Below are positions 1-12,409 of a DNA stretch of 64,000 bases, piece after piece. The first letter of the stretch is position 1. Each line of letters opens with the position of its first letter. The position numbers and the translations under genes are program-made. The stretch lies in assembly GCF_016907435.1 (NCBI RefSeq), contig NZ_JAFBBZ010000001.1:2728001-2792000 (forward strand), given 5' to 3'. The stretch comes from Nocardioides salarius. Its GTDB lineage: Bacteria > Actinomycetota > Actinomycetes > Propionibacteriales > Nocardioidaceae. Under the pieces are notes generated by a model that was not told the DNA's origin, ran no database searches, and saw only the letters and a program-made list of their open reading frames with translations.

Positions 1-174
1 ACGGTCGCGATGACCTTCATCATCTTCGACGTCGAGATCATGTTCCTGGTGCCGTGGGCGGTGCACTTCGACGCCCTGGGCGGCTTCGGGCTGCTGGCCG
101 TCGTCCTGTTCCTGGTCAACATCACCGTCGCCTACGCCTACGAGTGGCGTCGCGGCGGGCTCGACTGGGACTGA
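1..174 (+). CDS. nuoA: NADH-quinone oxidoreductase subunit A, C-terminal part (partial)
   Basis: The reading frame is open from the first base and ends at TGA 172-174, giving 57 residues; the start lies upstream of the window. It reads [20 protein letters not shown] and ends in [13 protein letters not shown]. The FDVE.MFL..WA pattern and the closing EWRRGGLDW are hallmarks of NuoA, a small membrane subunit of complex I that lies near the quinone site. It is followed 29 bp later by nuoB in the canonical nuoA-N order. Identification is secure although only the last transmembrane segment and part of the preceding loop are present. Confidence 0.93.
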   Translation, partial: TVAMTFIIFDVEIMFLVPWAVHFDALGGFGLLAVVLFLVNITVAYAYEWRRGGLDWD

Positions 175-203
175 CCGGACCACATCTGCGAAAGGACCCA
201 GTC

Positions 204-758
204 ATGGGTATCGAGGAGAAGCTCCCCAGCGGCGTCCTGCTGACGACCGTCGAGGGCGTGGCCGGCTACATGCGCAAGGCCTCGTTCTGGCCCGCCACCT
301 TCGGCCTGGCCTGCTGCGCCATCGAGATGATGACCAGCGGCGGCCCGAAGTACGACATGGCGCGCTTCGGCATGGAGGTCTTCCGGGCCAGCCCGCGCCA
401 GGCCGACCTGATGATCGTCGCGGGCCGGGTGAGCCAGAAGATGGCCCCGGTGCTGCGCCAGATCTACGACCAGATGGCCGAGCCCAAGTGGGTGCTGGCC
501 ATGGGCGTGTGCGCCAGCTCCGGCGGCATGTTCAACAACTACGCGATCGTCCAGGGCGTCGACCACGTCGTGCCCGTCGACATGTACCTGCCGGGCTGCC
601 CGCCGCGCCCGGAGATGCTGATCGACGCGATCCTCAAGCTGCACGACCAGGTCCAGGCCACCAAGCTGGGCGCCAACCGCGCCGCCCAGATCGAGGAGCT
701 CGAGAACGAGCGCCTCACCGCGCTGCCGACCTCCGAGATGAAGGGCCTGCTGCGGTGA
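204..758 (+). CDS. nuoB: NADH-quinone oxidoreductase subunit B
   Basis: A 184-residue protein carrying iron-sulfur cluster N2 (4Fe-4S), the last electron carrier before quinone in complex I. The ligand cysteines are visible at C37-C38 ([10 protein letters not shown]), C103 ([10 protein letters not shown]) and C132 (PGCPPRPE). Their spacing matches the NuoB family, including the unusual adjacent cysteine pair. The ATG at 204 is chosen because GAAAGGAC (190-197) lies just upstream and the protein then begins [10 protein letters not shown]; the frame stays open upstream, but that would read through the end of nuoA. The stop overlaps the nuoC start. Confidence 0.97.
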   Translation: MGIEEKLPSGVLLTTVEGVAGYMRKASFWPATFGLACCAIEMMTSGGPKYDMARFGMEVFRASPRQADLMIVAGRVSQKMAPVLRQIYDQMAEPKWVLAMGVCASSGGMFNNYAIVQGVDHVVPVDMYLPGCPPRPEMLIDAILKLHDQVQATKLGANRAAQIEELENERLTALPTSEMKGLLR

Positions 759-1536
759 GCGACGACGACAAGCGCGACGCCGAGAAGGGCGTCACCTCGG
801 CGGCGCCCGAGGGGCCCGAGCAGACCCCTGGCCAGCCGGCCGTCGAGCAGTCGCCCGAGAACCTGCCGGCCGCGCCCGGCCAGGTCCACCAGGTCGGCAC
901 CCGCCACGGCATGTTCGGCGTGCGCGGCACCGGCGACACCAGCGGGTACGGCGGCCTGGTCTCGGCCGTCACCTACCCCGCGCCGTCCCAGCGCCCCTAC
1001 GGCGGCTGGTTCGACGAGGTCGCCGACGCCCTCGAGGCCGCCACCCGCTCCGCCGGGGTGGAGCAGGCCGTGGGCAGCGTGGTCGTGCACCGCGGCGAGA
1101 TCACCTTCCACGTGCGCCGCGAGGACCTGCTCACCGTCGCGCGCGTGCTGCGCGACGACGAGGCGCTGCGCTTCGAGCTGTGCTCGAGCGTCAGCGGCGT
1201 GCACTACCCCGACGACACCGGGCGCGAGCTGCACGTGGTGATGCACCTGCTCTCGATGACCCACAACCGCCGGATCCGCGTCGAGGCCACGGCCCCCGAC
1301 GCCGACCCGCACGTGCCCTCGGTGGTGCCGGTCTACCCGACCGCCGACTGGCACGAGCGCGAGACGTACGACATGTTCGGCATCGTCTTCGACGGCCACC
1401 CCTCGCTCACGCGCATCCTCATGCCCGACGACTGGCCGGGCCACCCCCAGCGCAAGGACTACCCGCTGGGCGGCATCCCCGTCGAGTACAAGGGCGGCAC
1501 CGTGCCGCCTCCCGACCAGCGGAGGTCGTACAACTG

Positions 1537-1537
<1 letters not shown>
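755..1537 (+). CDS. nuoC: NADH-quinone oxidoreductase subunit C
   Basis: A 260-residue subunit of the peripheral arm of complex I. The GTG start at 755 overlaps the nuoB stop (GTGA), implying coupled translation. Residues 1 to about 45 are a charged, Pro/Glu-rich extension ([18 protein letters not shown]) often seen in actinobacterial NuoC. The conserved 30-kDa subunit domain follows, ending in the family signature [12 protein letters not shown]....[23 protein letters not shown]. NuoC and NuoD are separate genes here, unlike the NuoCD fusion of E. coli. The product works with NuoD at the quinone-binding interface. Confidence 0.96.
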
Positions 1538-2885
<1,348 letters not shown>

Positions 2886-2889
<4 letters not shown>

Positions 2890-3674
2890 CGCTGTCGCAG
2901 ACCACCCTCGACGAGATGCGCGAGATCGCCGGGCGCTACCCCGAGGCCCGCTCCGGCCTGCTGCCGATGCTGCACCTGGTGCAGTCCACCGAGGGCCGGG
3001 TGACCCCCGAGGGCATCGAGGCGTGCGCCGAGATCCTCGACATCTCCGCGGCCGAGGTCAGCGGCGTGGCGACGTTCTACACGATGTACAAGCGTCGCCC
3101 CGTCGGCGACTACCACGTCGGGGTGTGCACCAACACCCTGTGCGCGGTGATGGGCGGCGACCAGATCTTCGAGCGGCTCAAGGACCACCTCGACGTCGGC
3201 AACGACGAGACCACCGAGGACGGCTCGATCACCCTCGAGCACGTCGAGTGCAACGCGGCCTGCGACTACGCGCCGGTGATGATGGTCAACTGGGAGTTCA
3301 TGGACAACATGACCCCCGAGTCGGCGGTCTCGCTGGTCGACGACCTCCGCTCGGGCAAGGAGGTCACCTCGACCCGCGGCCCGCGCCTGTGCACCTGGCG
3401 CGAGGCCGAGCGGGTGCTGGCCGGCTTCCCCGACGGTCGTGTCGACGAGGGCCCGGGCGCCGGGCCCGCCTCGCTGGTGGGCCTGCAGATCGCCCAGGAG
3501 CGCGGCTGGAGCGCCCCGTCCTCGAAGGCCTCCGGTGCCACCGGCACCGAGCCCACCGGCGACGGCGCGCAGGCCGCGAGCCGCACCGACGCCTCCGTGG
3601 AGGCCGAGTCGGCCGCCGTCGAGGCGGAGAGCGGCAGCGACGAGAGCGCGGCCGAGAAGAAGGAGGCGAACTGA
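2886..3674 (+). CDS. nuoE: NADH-quinone oxidoreductase subunit E (with Ala/Glu/Ser-rich C-terminal tail)
   Basis: A 262-residue thioredoxin-fold subunit holding [2Fe-2S] cluster N1a in the NADH-input module. Ligand cysteines are seen in [13 protein letters not shown] and [17 protein letters not shown]. The first ~170 residues cover the usual NuoE length. After them come a linker ([21 protein letters not shown]) and a ~75-residue tail rich in Ala, Glu, Ser and Thr that ends [10 protein letters not shown] and is probably disordered. Tails like this occur in actinobacterial NuoE and have no known role. The ATG at 2886 overlaps the nuoD stop by 4 bp. Confidence 0.95.
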
Positions 3675-3675
3675 C

Positions 3676-4986
3676 GTGGTCGACACCCTGACCCCCGTCC
3701 TCACCGCCAACTGGGGCGCCGAGCGCTCCTGGACCCTGGCGTCGTACGAGGAGCACGGCGGCTACGCCGGCCTGCGCACCGCCCTGGGCATGGCCCCCGA
3801 CGACGTGATCGCCGCGGTCAAGGACTCCGGCCTGCGCGGTCGTGGCGGCGCGGGCTTCCCCACCGGCATGAAGTGGGGCTTCATCCCGCAGGACAACCCC
3901 AAGCCCAAGTACCTCGTCGTCAACGCCGACGAGTCCGAGCCGGGCACCTGCAAGGACATCCCGCTGATGATGGCCAGCCCGCACACGCTGGTCGAGGGCG
4001 TCATCATCAGCTCCTTCGCCATCCGCGCCAACAAGGCGTTCATCTACATCCGCGGCGAGGTGCTCCACGTGATCCGCCGGGTGCAGGCGGCCGTGGCCGA
4101 GGCGTACGCCGCCGGCCACCTCGGCACCGACATCCACGGCAGCGGCTACGACCTCGACATCGTGGTGCACGCCGGTGCCGGCGCCTACATCTGTGGCGAG
4201 GAGACCGCGCTGCTCGAGGGCCTCGAGGGCCGTCGCGGCCAGCCGCGGCTGCGCCCGCCGTTCCCGGCCGTGGCCGGGCTCTACGCCAGCCCCACCGTGA
4301 TCAACAACGTCGAGTCGATCGCCTCGGTGCCGGCCATCGTGGCCAACGGCGCCGACTGGTTCGCCTCGATGGGCACCGAGAAGTCCAAGGGCTTCGGCAT
4401 CTTCTCGCTCTCGGGCCACGTCACCCGGCCCGGGCAGTACGAGGCGCCGCTGGGAATCACGCTGCGCGAGCTCATCGACCTCGCCGGCGGCATGCGCGCC
4501 GGGCACGAGCTGAAGTTCTGGACCCCCGGCGGCTCGTCGACCCCGCTGCTGACCGCCGAGCACCTCGACCTGCCCCTCGACTTCGAGGGGATGGCCGCGG
4601 CCGGCACGATGCTGGGCACCCGCGCGCTGCAGCTCTTCGACGAGACCACCTGCGTGGTGCGCGCGGTGCTGCGCTGGACCGAGTTCTACAAGCACGAGTC
4701 CTGCGGCAAGTGCACCCCGTGCCGCGAGGGCACGTGGTGGCTGGTGCAGACCCTGGCCCGCCTGGAGAAGGGGGAGGGCCGCGAGGAGGACCTCGACCTG
4801 CTCCTCGACCAGTGCGACAACATCCTGGGCCGCTCGTTCTGCGCGCTCGGTGACGGCGCGACCAGCCCGATCTCGAGCTCGATCAAGTTCTTCCGCGACG
4901 AGTACCTCGCCCACCTCGAGCACGGGGGCTGCCCCTTCGACCCCGCGGCCTCGACCGTCTTCGCCACCGCTGGAGCCCAGGCATGA
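3676..4986 (+). CDS. nuoF: NADH-quinone oxidoreductase subunit F (NADH/FMN-binding)
   Basis: A 436-residue subunit that binds NADH, FMN and a 4Fe-4S cluster (N3) and is the electron entry point of complex I. Visible motifs are the glycine-rich [18 protein letters not shown] (NADH/FMN), [31 protein letters not shown], and the cluster ligands [12 protein letters not shown] with a fourth cysteine in SFCALGDGA. The GTG at 3676 starts one base after the nuoE stop; extending the frame upstream would only read through nuoE. The last bases overlap the nuoG start by 4 bp. Confidence 0.97.
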   Translation: MVDTLTPVLTANWGAERSWTLASYEEHGGYAGLRTALGMAPDDVIAAVKDSGLRGRGGAGFPTGMKWGFIPQDNPKPKYLVVNADESEPGTCKDIPLMMASPHTLVEGVIISSFAIRANKAFIYIRGEVLHVIRRVQAAVAEAYAAGHLGTDIHGSGYDLDIVVHAGAGAYICGEETALLEGLEGRRGQPRLRPPFPAVAGLYASPTVINNVESIASVPAIVANGADWFASMGTEKSKGFGIFSLSGHVTRPGQYEAPLGITLRELIDLAGGMRAGHELKFWTPGGSSTPLLTAEHLDLPLDFEGMAAAGTMLGTRALQLFDETTCVVRAVLRWTEFYKHESCGKCTPCREGTWWLVQTLARLEKGEGREEDLDLLLDQCDNILGRSFCALGDGATSPISSSIKFFRDEYLAHLEHGGCPFDPAASTVFATAGAQA

Positions 4987-7427
4987 CAACCACCCCCGAG
5001 AAGACCTCGGCCGAGGTCGAGCTGGTCCAGGTGACCATCGACGGCATCGAGGTCAGCGTCCCCAAGGACACCCTGGTGATCCGGGCCGCCGAGCAGGTCG
5101 GGGTGCAGATCCCGCGCTTCTGCGACCACCCGCTGCTCGAGCCCGTCGGTGCGTGCCGCCAGTGCCTGGTCGACGTCCCCGACGCCGGCAACGGGCGCGG
5201 CTTCCCCAAGCCGCAGGCCTCGTGCACCCTGCCGGTCGCGCCCGGCATGGTGGTCAACACCCAGGCCACCAGCGAGGTCGCCGACAAGGCCCAGCAGGGC
5301 GTGATGGAGTTCCTGCTGGTCAACCACCCGCTCGACTGCCCGGTCTGCGACAAGGGCGGCGAGTGCCCGCTGCAGAACCAGGCGATGTCCAACGGGCGCG
5401 GCGAGTCGCGCTTCACCGCCTCGGGCGGGGTGAAGCGGACCTTCCCCAAGCCGATCAACCTCTCCCCGCAGGTGCTGCTCGACCGGGAGCGCTGCATCGT
5501 GTGCCAGCGCTGCACCCGCTTCGCCGAGGAGATCGCCGGCGACCCGTTCATCGCGCTCGTCGAGCGGGGCGCGCAGCAGCAGATCGGCATCGCCGAGTCG
5601 GCCCCGTTCCTGTCCTACTTCTCCGGCAACACCATCCAGATCTGCCCCGTGGGCGCGCTGACCTCGGAGTCCTACCGCTTCCGCTCGCGCCCCTTCGACC
5701 TGGTCTCCACCCCCAGCGTCGCCGAGCACGACGCCTGCGGCTCCGCGATCCGCGTCGACCACCGCCGCGGCAAGGTGATGCGCCGCCTGGCCGGCAACGA
5801 CCCCGAGGTCAACGAGGAGTGGATCACCGACAAGGACCGGTTCGCCTTCACCTACGCCGCGCTCGAGGACCGGCTGGGCTACCCGCAGGTGCGTGACCGG
5901 GTCGAGGACGGCGGCGACGGCTCGCTGCGTCCGGCCTCGTGGCCCGAGGCCTTCGCCGTGGCCGCGCGCGGCCTGGCCGCCGCGGGCGCCTCCGCGGTGC
6001 TGACCGGTGGCCGCATCACCGCCGAGGACGCCTACGCCTACGCCAAGCTGGCCCGCGTCTCGCTCGGCACCAACGACATCGACTTCCGGGCCCGCCCGCA
6101 CTCCGCGGAGGAGGAGCAGTTCCTCGCCGCGCACGTCGCGCTGGGCACCCCCGGGGCCGGCGCCGTCACCTACGCCGACCTGGAGTCCGCGGCCACCGTG
6201 GTGCTGGCCGGCCTGGAGCCCGAGGACGAGGCCGGCGCGGTGTTCCTGCGCCTGCGCCGCGCCGCCCGGCACGGCACCCGCGTGCTCGCGGTGGCGCCGT
6301 ACCTGACCCGCGGGCTGGGCAAGCTCGCCGCGCACCTGGTGCCCACCGCCCCCGGCGCCGAGGCCGACGCCCTGGCGGCGATGGTCGAGCACGCCGAGCA
6401 CGGGGTCGACGCGACCACGGTGGTGCTGGTCGGCGAGCGCCTGGCGACCTCGCCCGGCGCCCTGGCCGCCGCCGCCGACCTGGCCGCGCGCACCGGCGCC
6501 CGGCTGGCCTGGGTGCCGCGCCGTGCCGGTGACCGCGGGGCCGTCGAGGCCGGTTGCCTGCCCGGGCTCCTGCCCGGTGGCCGCCCGGTCGCCGACGCGA
6601 CCGCCCGGGTCGACGCCGCCGCCTCGTGGGGCGTCGCCTCGCTGCCCGAGCAGCCCGGCCGCGACGCCGACGCGATCGTCGCCGCGCTCGTCGCCGGCGA
6701 GGTCCGTGGCCTGGTCGTCGGAGGAGTCGACCCCGCCGACACCACCGACCCGGCCGCCACCCGCGCCGCCCTCGAGGCCGCCTCCTTCGTGGTCGCGCTC
6801 GACCTGCGCGAGACCGAGGTGACCCGCGTCGCCGACGTCGTCTTCCCGGTCGCCGCGGCCGTCGAGAAGGCCGGCACGTTCATCAGCTGGGAGGGCCGCG
6901 CGCGTCCCTTCGAGGCGGTGCTGCCCAGCCCCTCGGCCCTGCCCGACCTGCGGGTCCTGGCCGGCATCTCCGAGGAGCTGGCCGCGGCCGGCCACGGCGC
7001 CCCGCTCGGCTTCCGCACCGTCGAGCAGGTCCGCGCCGAGATGGCCGACCTGGGCGCCTGGGACGGCGCCCGCCCCGCGATGCAGGCGGTGGGCGGCGGG
7101 TCCGGCCACCCGGGGGAGGGCCTGGCCCTCTCGACCTGGAAGCAGCTCGTCGACGACGGCGTCATGCAGGCCGGCGACAAGCACCTGGCCGCCACCGCCC
7201 GACCGGCCGTGGCCCGCCTCAGCCCCGCGACGTACGCCGCCGCCTCGCTCTCGGGCGAGCACGTCACCGTCGTGGGCGACCGCGGCGAGCTGACGCTGCC
7301 CGTCGAGCAGGTGCCCGGCATGGTCGACGACGTCGTCTGGGTGCCGACGGCCTCCTTCGGGACCTCCGTCCTCGAACGCCTGGCCTCGCCGGGCAGCCGC
7401 GTGCGCCTGAAGGGAGCCTCGCTGTGA
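4983..7427 (+). CDS. nuoG: NADH-quinone oxidoreductase subunit G (75-kDa-type Fe-S subunit)
   Basis: An 814-residue subunit that carries the chain of iron-sulfur clusters through the peripheral arm. The N-terminal ferredoxin-like domain shows [19 protein letters not shown]. It is followed by the His-Cys cluster region ([18 protein letters not shown]) and the 4Fe-4S motif [14 protein letters not shown] with a later CPVGALTS. The molybdopterin-oxidoreductase-like domain after residue ~240 is Ala-rich and degenerate, as usual in NuoG, and should bind no molybdenum. The ATG overlaps the nuoF stop (ATGA). Confidence 0.96.
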   Translation: MTTTPEKTSAEVELVQVTIDGIEVSVPKDTLVIRAAEQVGVQIPRFCDHPLLEPVGACRQCLVDVPDAGNGRGFPKPQASCTLPVAPGMVVNTQATSEVADKAQQGVMEFLLVNHPLDCPVCDKGGECPLQNQAMSNGRGESRFTASGGVKRTFPKPINLSPQVLLDRERCIVCQRCTRFAEEIAGDPFIALVERGAQQQIGIAESAPFLSYFSGNTIQICPVGALTSESYRFRSRPFDLVSTPSVAEHDACGSAIRVDHRRGKVMRRLAGNDPEVNEEWITDKDRFAFTYAALEDRLGYPQVRDRVEDGGDGSLRPASWPEAFAVAARGLAAAGASAVLTGGRITAEDAYAYAKLARVSLGTNDIDFRARPHSAEEEQFLAAHVALGTPGAGAVTYADLESAATVVLAGLEPEDEAGAVFLRLRRAARHGTRVLAVAPYLTRGLGKLAAHLVPTAPGAEADALAAMVEHAEHGVDATTVVLVGERLATSPGALAAAADLAARTGARLAWVPRRAGDRGAVEAGCLPGLLPGGRPVADATARVDAAASWGVASLPEQPGRDADAIVAALVAGEVRGLVVGGVDPADTTDPAATRAALEAASFVVALDLRETEVTRVADVVFPVAAAVEKAGTFISWEGRARPFEAVLPSPSALPDLRVLAGISEELAAAGHGAPLGFRTVEQVRAEMADLGAWDGARPAMQAVGGGSGHPGEGLALSTWKQLVDDGVMQAGDKHLAATARPAVARLSPATYAAASLSGEHVTVVGDRGELTLPVEQVPGMVDDVVWVPTASFGTSVLERLASPGSRVRLKGASL

Positions 7428-8710
7428 ACGAACTGCCCCTCTTCGGCCAGGACGTCTGGTGGCTGGTGCTGGTCAAGGCCGTGCTCATCTTCGTCGTGCT
7501 CGTGCTGCTGACGCTGTTCAACATCTGGTGGGAGCGGCGCGTCGTGGCGCGCATGCAGCACCGCATCGGCCCCAACGTGCACGGCCCCTTCGGCCTGCTG
7601 CAGTCGCTGGCCGACGGCGTGAAGCTGGCGCTGAAGGAGGACATCATCCCCAAGGCGGCCGACAAGGTCGTCTTCGTCCTCGCCCCGGTGCTGGTGGTGA
7701 TCCCGGCCTTCGTGACCTTCTCGGTGATCCCCTTCGGGCCCGAGGTCACGATGTTCGGCGAGCGCACCCCGCTGCAGCTGACCGACATGCCGGTGGCCGT
7801 GCTCTTCGTGATGGCGATCGCCTCCATCGGCATCTACGGCATCGTGCTCGGCGGCTGGGCAAGCGGGTCGACGTACTCGCTGCTGGGCGGGCTGCGCTCG
7901 AGCGCGCAGATGATCTCCTACGAGGTCGCGATGGGCCTGGCCCTGGTCGCGGTCTTCCTCTATGCCGGCTCGCTGTCGACCTCCGAGATCGTCGCGGCCC
8001 AGGAGGACTGGTGGTTCGGCGCGATCCTCTTCCCCTCCTTCGTGATCTACGTGATCTCGATGATCGGCGAGACCAACCGCGCGCCCTTCGATCTCCCCGA
8101 GGCCGAGGGCGAGCTGGTGGGCGGCTTCCACACCGAGTACTCCTCGCTGAAGTTCGCCCTGTTCTTCCTCGGCGAGTACATCAACATGGCGACCGTCTCG
8201 GCGCTGGCCACGACGCTGTTCCTCGGCGGCTGGCGCGCCCCGTTCTGGATCGACGAGATCTGGGCCGGCGCCAACGAGGGCTACGTGCCGCTGATCTGGT
8301 TCTTCGGCAAGATGCTGCTGTTCATCTTCTTCTTCATCTGGCTGCGCGGCACCCTGCCCCGGATGCGCTACGACCAGTTCATGGACCTGGGCTGGAAGGT
8401 GCTGATCCCGGCCGCGCTGGTCTGGGTCGTCCTGGTCGCGACCATGCGCTACGTCTCCACCGCCTACGAGCTGGGCACCCAGGAGATCCTCATCGGTGGC
8501 GGCGTGCTGCTGGCCCTGATCCTGCTGTGGGGCTTCTTCGGGCCCGAGGAGACCGGCGAGCCGGTCGAGGACGTCCACACCGCACCCACCGGCGCCTACC
8601 CCGTCCCGCCGATGCCGAGCGGGGGCGCCCAGCGCGGCGCCGCCGCCCCGCTCACGTTCCCGTCCCGCACGCAGGCCACCGTGTCCCACGGTGCCTCCGA
8701 GGAGAGCTGA
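7424..8710 (+). CDS. nuoH: NADH-quinone oxidoreductase subunit H
   Basis: A 428-residue membrane subunit that joins the peripheral and membrane arms and contributes to the quinone tunnel. About eight hydrophobic segments are visible. Family signatures are [32 protein letters not shown] near the N-terminus and, in the middle, [29 protein letters not shown], whose acidic residues line the quinone/proton path. The last ~50 residues are a soluble Pro/Ala-rich tail. The GTG at 7424 overlaps the nuoG stop by 4 bp. Confidence 0.97.
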   Translation: MNELPLFGQDVWWLVLVKAVLIFVVLVLLTLFNIWWERRVVARMQHRIGPNVHGPFGLLQSLADGVKLALKEDIIPKAADKVVFVLAPVLVVIPAFVTFSVIPFGPEVTMFGERTPLQLTDMPVAVLFVMAIASIGIYGIVLGGWASGSTYSLLGGLRSSAQMISYEVAMGLALVAVFLYAGSLSTSEIVAAQEDWWFGAILFPSFVIYVISMIGETNRAPFDLPEAEGELVGGFHTEYSSLKFALFFLGEYINMATVSALATTLFLGGWRAPFWIDEIWAGANEGYVPLIWFFGKMLLFIFFFIWLRGTLPRMRYDQFMDLGWKVLIPAALVWVVLVATMRYVSTAYELGTQEILIGGGVLLALILLWGFFGPEETGEPVEDVHTAPTGAYPVPPMPSGGAQRGAAAPLTFPSRTQATVSHGASEES

Positions 8711-8711
8711 C

Positions 8712-9302
8712 ATGGCAGAGTCCCCCGGCGCCAAGAGCATGAAGGAGCAGTTCTGGGACCCCATCGCGGGTTTCGGGGTCACGTTCCGCACCATGTTCCG
8801 CAAGGTCGTCACCGAGCAGTACCCCTTCGACAAGCAGCCGACCGCGCCGCGCTTCCACGGCCGTCACCAGCTCAACCGCTGGCCCGACGGGCTGGAGAAG
8901 TGCATCGGGTGCGAGCTGTGCGCGTGGGCCTGCCCCGCCGACGCGATCTACGTCGAGGGCGCCTCCAACAGCGACGAGCCCGGGTCCGCCGACGGGTCGG
9001 GGCGCTTCAGCCCCGGTGAGCGCTACGGCCGCGTCTACCAGATCAACTACCTGCGCTGCATCCTGTGCGGGCTGTGCATCGAGGCCTGCCCGACGCGGGC
9101 GCTGACGATGACCAACGAGTACGAGCTGGCCGACTCGACCCGCGAGAGCCTGATCTACGAGAAGTCCGACCTGCTGGCCCCGCTGCTGCCGGGCATGGAG
9201 CAGCCGCCGCACGCGATGCTGCTCGGCGACGACGAGACCGACTACTACCGGGGCCAGTACGCCGCCCCGGCGCCGGGCACCAGCGGGGAGGCCACCCAGT
9301 GA
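8712..9302 (+). CDS. nuoI: NADH-quinone oxidoreductase subunit I (2x 4Fe-4S ferredoxin-type)
   Basis: A 196-residue ferredoxin-like subunit carrying clusters N6a and N6b. Both full cysteine sets are present: [16 protein letters not shown] and, about 50 residues later, [16 protein letters not shown]. The N-terminus ([22 protein letters not shown]) is the amphipathic helix that touches the membrane arm. A Ser/Gly-rich insert ([18 protein letters not shown]) separates the two cluster motifs. The ATG at 8712 lies 1 bp after the nuoH stop, in the usual nuoH-I-J order. Confidence 0.97.
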   Translation: MAESPGAKSMKEQFWDPIAGFGVTFRTMFRKVVTEQYPFDKQPTAPRFHGRHQLNRWPDGLEKCIGCELCAWACPADAIYVEGASNSDEPGSADGSGRFSPGERYGRVYQINYLRCILCGLCIEACPTRALTMTNEYELADSTRESLIYEKSDLLAPLLPGMEQPPHAMLLGDDETDYYRGQYAAPAPGTSGEATQ

Positions 9303-10162
9303 TCGCCTTCTGGATCCTCGCGCCGCTCATGGTGCTGGCCGCGCTCGGCGTGGTGCTGGTGCGCCGCGCGGTGCACTCGGCGCTGCTGCTGGCCGTGGTG
9401 ATGATCAGCCTCGCGGTGCTCTACCTGACGCTGGAGGCGCCGTTCCTCTTCGCGGTGCAGATCATCGTCTACACCGGCGCGATCCTGATGCTCTTCCTCT
9501 TCGTGCTGATGCTGGTCGGCGTCGACGCGGCCGACTCGGTCGTGGAGACGATCCGCGGCCAGCGCCTGCTGGCGATCAGCGGCGGCCTGGTGATGGGCGT
9601 GCTGCTCGTCGTCGTGGTCGCCCAGGTCTCGCTCGGCACGATGGTCGGGATGGGCGCGGCCAACTCCGGCGGCAACATCGAGGGCCTGGCCGACCTGCTC
9701 TTCTCCCGCTACGTGCTCTCCTTCGAGGCCACCGCGGCGCTGCTGATCACCGCCGCCCTCGGCGCGATGCTGCTGGCCCACCGCGAGCGCCTCGAGCCCA
9801 AGGAGGGCCAGCGCGCGATGGCCGCGCGCCGCGTGCAGGAGTACGCCGCCACCGGCCGCCCGCTCGGCCCGCTGCCCTCGCCCGGCGTCTACGCCCGCCA
9901 CAACGCGGTCGACACCCCGGCGCTGCTGCCCGACGGCTCCCCGGCGACCGACTCGGTCTCGCGGGTGCTGGCCGCGCGCGGCACCGTCCGCTCGGCCCCG
10001 GCGCTCAGCGACGTCGAGGACGTCCAGCGCACCCTCTCCGACGTCGGCGGCATCTCCGGCGGCTCCGGCAGCGCGGCCGACACCTCCGCCGGCGCCGGGC
10101 ACAACACCGAGAACCCCGACACCCGCCCGCAGGGTGACGACTGGCCCGAGGGAGACGAGTGA
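9299..10162 (+). CDS. nuoJ: NADH-quinone oxidoreductase subunit J
   Basis: A 287-residue membrane subunit of complex I. The first ~165 residues hold five hydrophobic helices, including the conserved [26 protein letters not shown] (TM3, whose pi-bulge helix matters for coupling). The remaining ~120 residues are hydrophilic, rich in Ala, Gly, Ser and Asp ([20 protein letters not shown]), much longer than the E. coli NuoJ tail but common in Actinobacteria. The GTG at 9299 overlaps the nuoI stop by 4 bp. Confidence 0.95.
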   Translation: MIAFWILAPLMVLAALGVVLVRRAVHSALLLAVVMISLAVLYLTLEAPFLFAVQIIVYTGAILMLFLFVLMLVGVDAADSVVETIRGQRLLAISGGLVMGVLLVVVVAQVSLGTMVGMGAANSGGNIEGLADLLFSRYVLSFEATAALLITAALGAMLLAHRERLEPKEGQRAMAARRVQEYAATGRPLGPLPSPGVYARHNAVDTPALLPDGSPATDSVSRVLAARGTVRSAPALSDVEDVQRTLSDVGGISGGSGSAADTSAGAGHNTENPDTRPQGDDWPEGDE

Positions 10163-10464
10163 TGGACGACGTCACCCCCTACATCGTGCTCAGCACGATC
10201 CTGTTCACGATCGGCTCGGTCGGTGTGCTCACCCGCCGCAACGCGATCGTGGTGTTCATGAGCGTCGAGCTGATGCTGAACGCCTGCAACCTCGCGCTGG
10301 TGGCCTTCGCCAGGCAGCACGGCAACCTCGACGGGCAGGTCGCCGCCTTCTTCGTGATGGTCGTGGCCGCCGCCGAGGTCGTGGTCGGGCTCGCCATCAT
10401 CATGACCATCTTCCGGACTCGTCGCTCGGCCTCGGTCGACGACGCGAGCCTGCTGAAGTACTAG
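10162..10464 (+). CDS. nuoK: NADH-quinone oxidoreductase subunit K
   Basis: A 100-residue subunit with three transmembrane helices, related to MrpC of Na+/H+ antiporters. It contains the family signature [18 protein letters not shown] (with the membrane-embedded Glu) and [17 protein letters not shown] (with the second Glu). I choose ATG 10162, which shares its A with the nuoJ stop; a GTG at 10159 directly in front is in frame and would add one residue. The length is normal for NuoK. Confidence 0.96.
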   Translation: MDDVTPYIVLSTILFTIGSVGVLTRRNAIVVFMSVELMLNACNLALVAFARQHGNLDGQVAAFFVMVVAAAEVVVGLAIIMTIFRTRRSASVDDASLLKY

Positions 10465-10477
10465 GAGCCCGCCGCAG

Positions 10478-12409
10478 ATGTTTCTCTTGTCCGAGGGTGG
10501 CGCGTCCATCCCCGTGGTCGATCCCCTGGGCGCCGACGGCGTCTTCTCGCTGCTGTGGCTGGTGATCGCGCTGCCGCTGGCCGGCGCCACGATCCTGCTG
10601 CTGGGCGGGCGTCGTACCGACGCGTGGGGGCACTGGCTCGGCACGCTGACCGCGGTCGGCTCGTTCGTGCTCAGCCTGGTGCTCTTCGTCTCGATGCTCG
10701 GTCGCGAGGAGGGCGAGCGCCAGGTCGTGCAGCACCTCTACGACTGGATCCGCGTCGGTGACCTCACGGTCTCCATCGACCTGCTCCTCGACCCGCTGTC
10801 GGTGCTGTTCCTGCTGCTGATCACCGGCGTCGGCTCGCTGATCCACGTCTACTCGATCGGCTACATGGAGCACGACCCCCGTCGGCGCCGGTTCTTCGCC
10901 TACCTCAACCTCTTCGTCGCGGCGATGCTGATGCTGGTGCTGAGCGAGAACTACCTCGGCCTGTTCCTGGGCTGGGAGGGCGTCGGCCTGGCCTCCTACC
11001 TGCTGATCGGCTTCTGGCAGCACAAGCCCTCGGCGGCCGCCGCGGCCAAGAAGGCCTTCGTGGTCAACCGGGTCGGCGACATCGGGCTGAGCCTGGGCAT
11101 CGCGCTGTTCTTCGTCACCTTCGGCTCGACCAGCTTCACCGTCATCAGCGCCAACGCCTCCGGCGCCAGCGACGGCGTGCTCACCGCGCTGGGCCTGCTG
11201 CTGCTGCTCGCGGCCTGCGGCAAGTCCGCCCAGGTGCCGCTGCAGTCGTGGCTGCTCGACGCGATGGAGGGCCCGACCCCCGTCTCGGCGCTGATCCACG
11301 CCGCCACCATGGTCACCGCGGGCGTCTACCTGGTGGTGCGCTCCAACTTCGTCTTCGAGCTCGCCCCGCACGCCCAGACCGCGGTGGTCGTGGTCGCCAC
11401 GGTCACGCTGCTGTGGGGTGCGGTGATCGGCTGCGCCAAGGACGACATCAAGAAGGCGCTCGCCGGCTCCACGATGAGCCAGATCGGCTACATGATGCTC
11501 GCCGCGGGCCTGGGCGTGTACGGCTACGCCTTCGCCATCTTCCACCTCATCACCCACGGCTTCTTCAAGGCCAACATGTTCCTGGGCGCCGGCTCGGTGA
11601 TGCACGGCATGAACGACGACGTCGACATGCGCCGCTACGGAGCGCTGCGCAAGGCGATGCCGGTGACCTTCCTGACCTTCGCCATGGGCTACCTGGCGAT
11701 CATCGGCTTCCCGGGCTTCTCGGGCTTCTGGTCCAAGGACAAGATCATCGAGACCGCGCTGATCGAGAGCCCGGTCGCGGGCATCGGCGCGCTCATCGGC
11801 GCCGGCGTCACCGGCTTCTACATGACCCGGCTGATGCTGATGACCTTCTTCGGCGAGAAGCGCTGGAAGGACGACGTGCACCCGCACGAGTCGCCCTCGG
11901 TGATGACCGGCCCGCTGGTCGTGCTGGCCGCGCTGTCGGTGCTCGGCGGCCTGCTCTACCTGGGCCACTGGATCGTCGACTGGCTCTCCCCGGTCGTGGG
12001 CACCGCCCCCGAGCACGAGCCGCCGGTCCCGGCGATCGTGATCACCCTGCTGGTGCTGGCCGTCGTCGCGGCCGGTGTGGCCACCGCGTGGCTGCTCGTC
12101 GGCAAGCGCCCGGTGCCGGTCACCGCGCCCCAGGACGTCTCGTTCGCCACCCGGGCCGCCCGCGCGGACCTCTACGGCGACACCATCAACGAGACCCTGG
12201 TGATCAACCCCGGCCGGCACGCCACCGCGGGGCTCACCCGCGGTGACCGGAGCCTGGTCGACGGGCTGTTCACCGGCAGCGCCGGCGTCACCGCCGCGCT
12301 CGGTGCCCAGCTGCGCAAGGTCCAGAACGGCTTCGTGCGCTCCTACGCCCTCTCCGTCGTCGGCGGGGTCGTCCTCGTCCTCGCTGCGCTCCTGGTGGTG
12401 AACCTCTGA
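10478..12409 (+). CDS. nuoL: NADH-quinone oxidoreductase subunit L
   Basis: A 643-residue antiporter-like subunit, the distal proton pump of complex I. Recognisable stretches are [98 protein letters not shown] and [18 protein letters not shown], which carry the conserved membrane Glu and Lys residues. The C-terminal ~120 residues should include the long lateral helix. ATG 10478 lies 13 bp after nuoK. Its stop shares a base with the nuoM ATG. Confidence 0.97.
   Translation: MFLLSEGGASIPVVDPLGADGVFSLLWLVIALPLAGATILLLGGRRTDAWGHWLGTLTAVGSFVLSLVLFVSMLGREEGERQVVQHLYDWIRVGDLTVSIDLLLDPLSVLFLLLITGVGSLIHVYSIGYMEHDPRRRRFFAYLNLFVAAMLMLVLSENYLGLFLGWEGVGLASYLLIGFWQHKPSAAAAAKKAFVVNRVGDIGLSLGIALFFVTFGSTSFTVISANASGASDGVLTALGLLLLLAACGKSAQVPLQSWLLDAMEGPTPVSALIHAATMVTAGVYLVVRSNFVFELAPHAQTAVVVVATVTLLWGAVIGCAKDDIKKALAGSTMSQIGYMMLAAGLGVYGYAFAIFHLITHGFFKANMFLGAGSVMHGMNDDVDMRRYGALRKAMPVTFLTFAMGYLAIIGFPGFSGFWSKDKIIETALIESPVAGIGALIGAGVTGFYMTRLMLMTFFGEKRWKDDVHPHESPSVMTGPLVVLAALSVLGGLLYLGHWIVDWLSPVVGTAPEHEPPVPAIVITLLVLAVVAAGVATAWLLVGKRPVPVTAPQDVSFATRAARADLYGDTINETLVINPGRHATAGLTRGDRSLVDGLFTGSAGVTAALGAQLRKVQNGFVRSYALSVVGGVVLVLAALLVVNL

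Noticed and set aside
6170..8833. Very long open frame on the minus strand opposite nuoG/nuoH (and similar ones opposite nuoL, nuoM and mce genes)
   Set aside because: Antisense frames of high-GC genes stay open by codon bias; the translations are His/Gln/Arg-rich with no domain, and the sense genes are certain.
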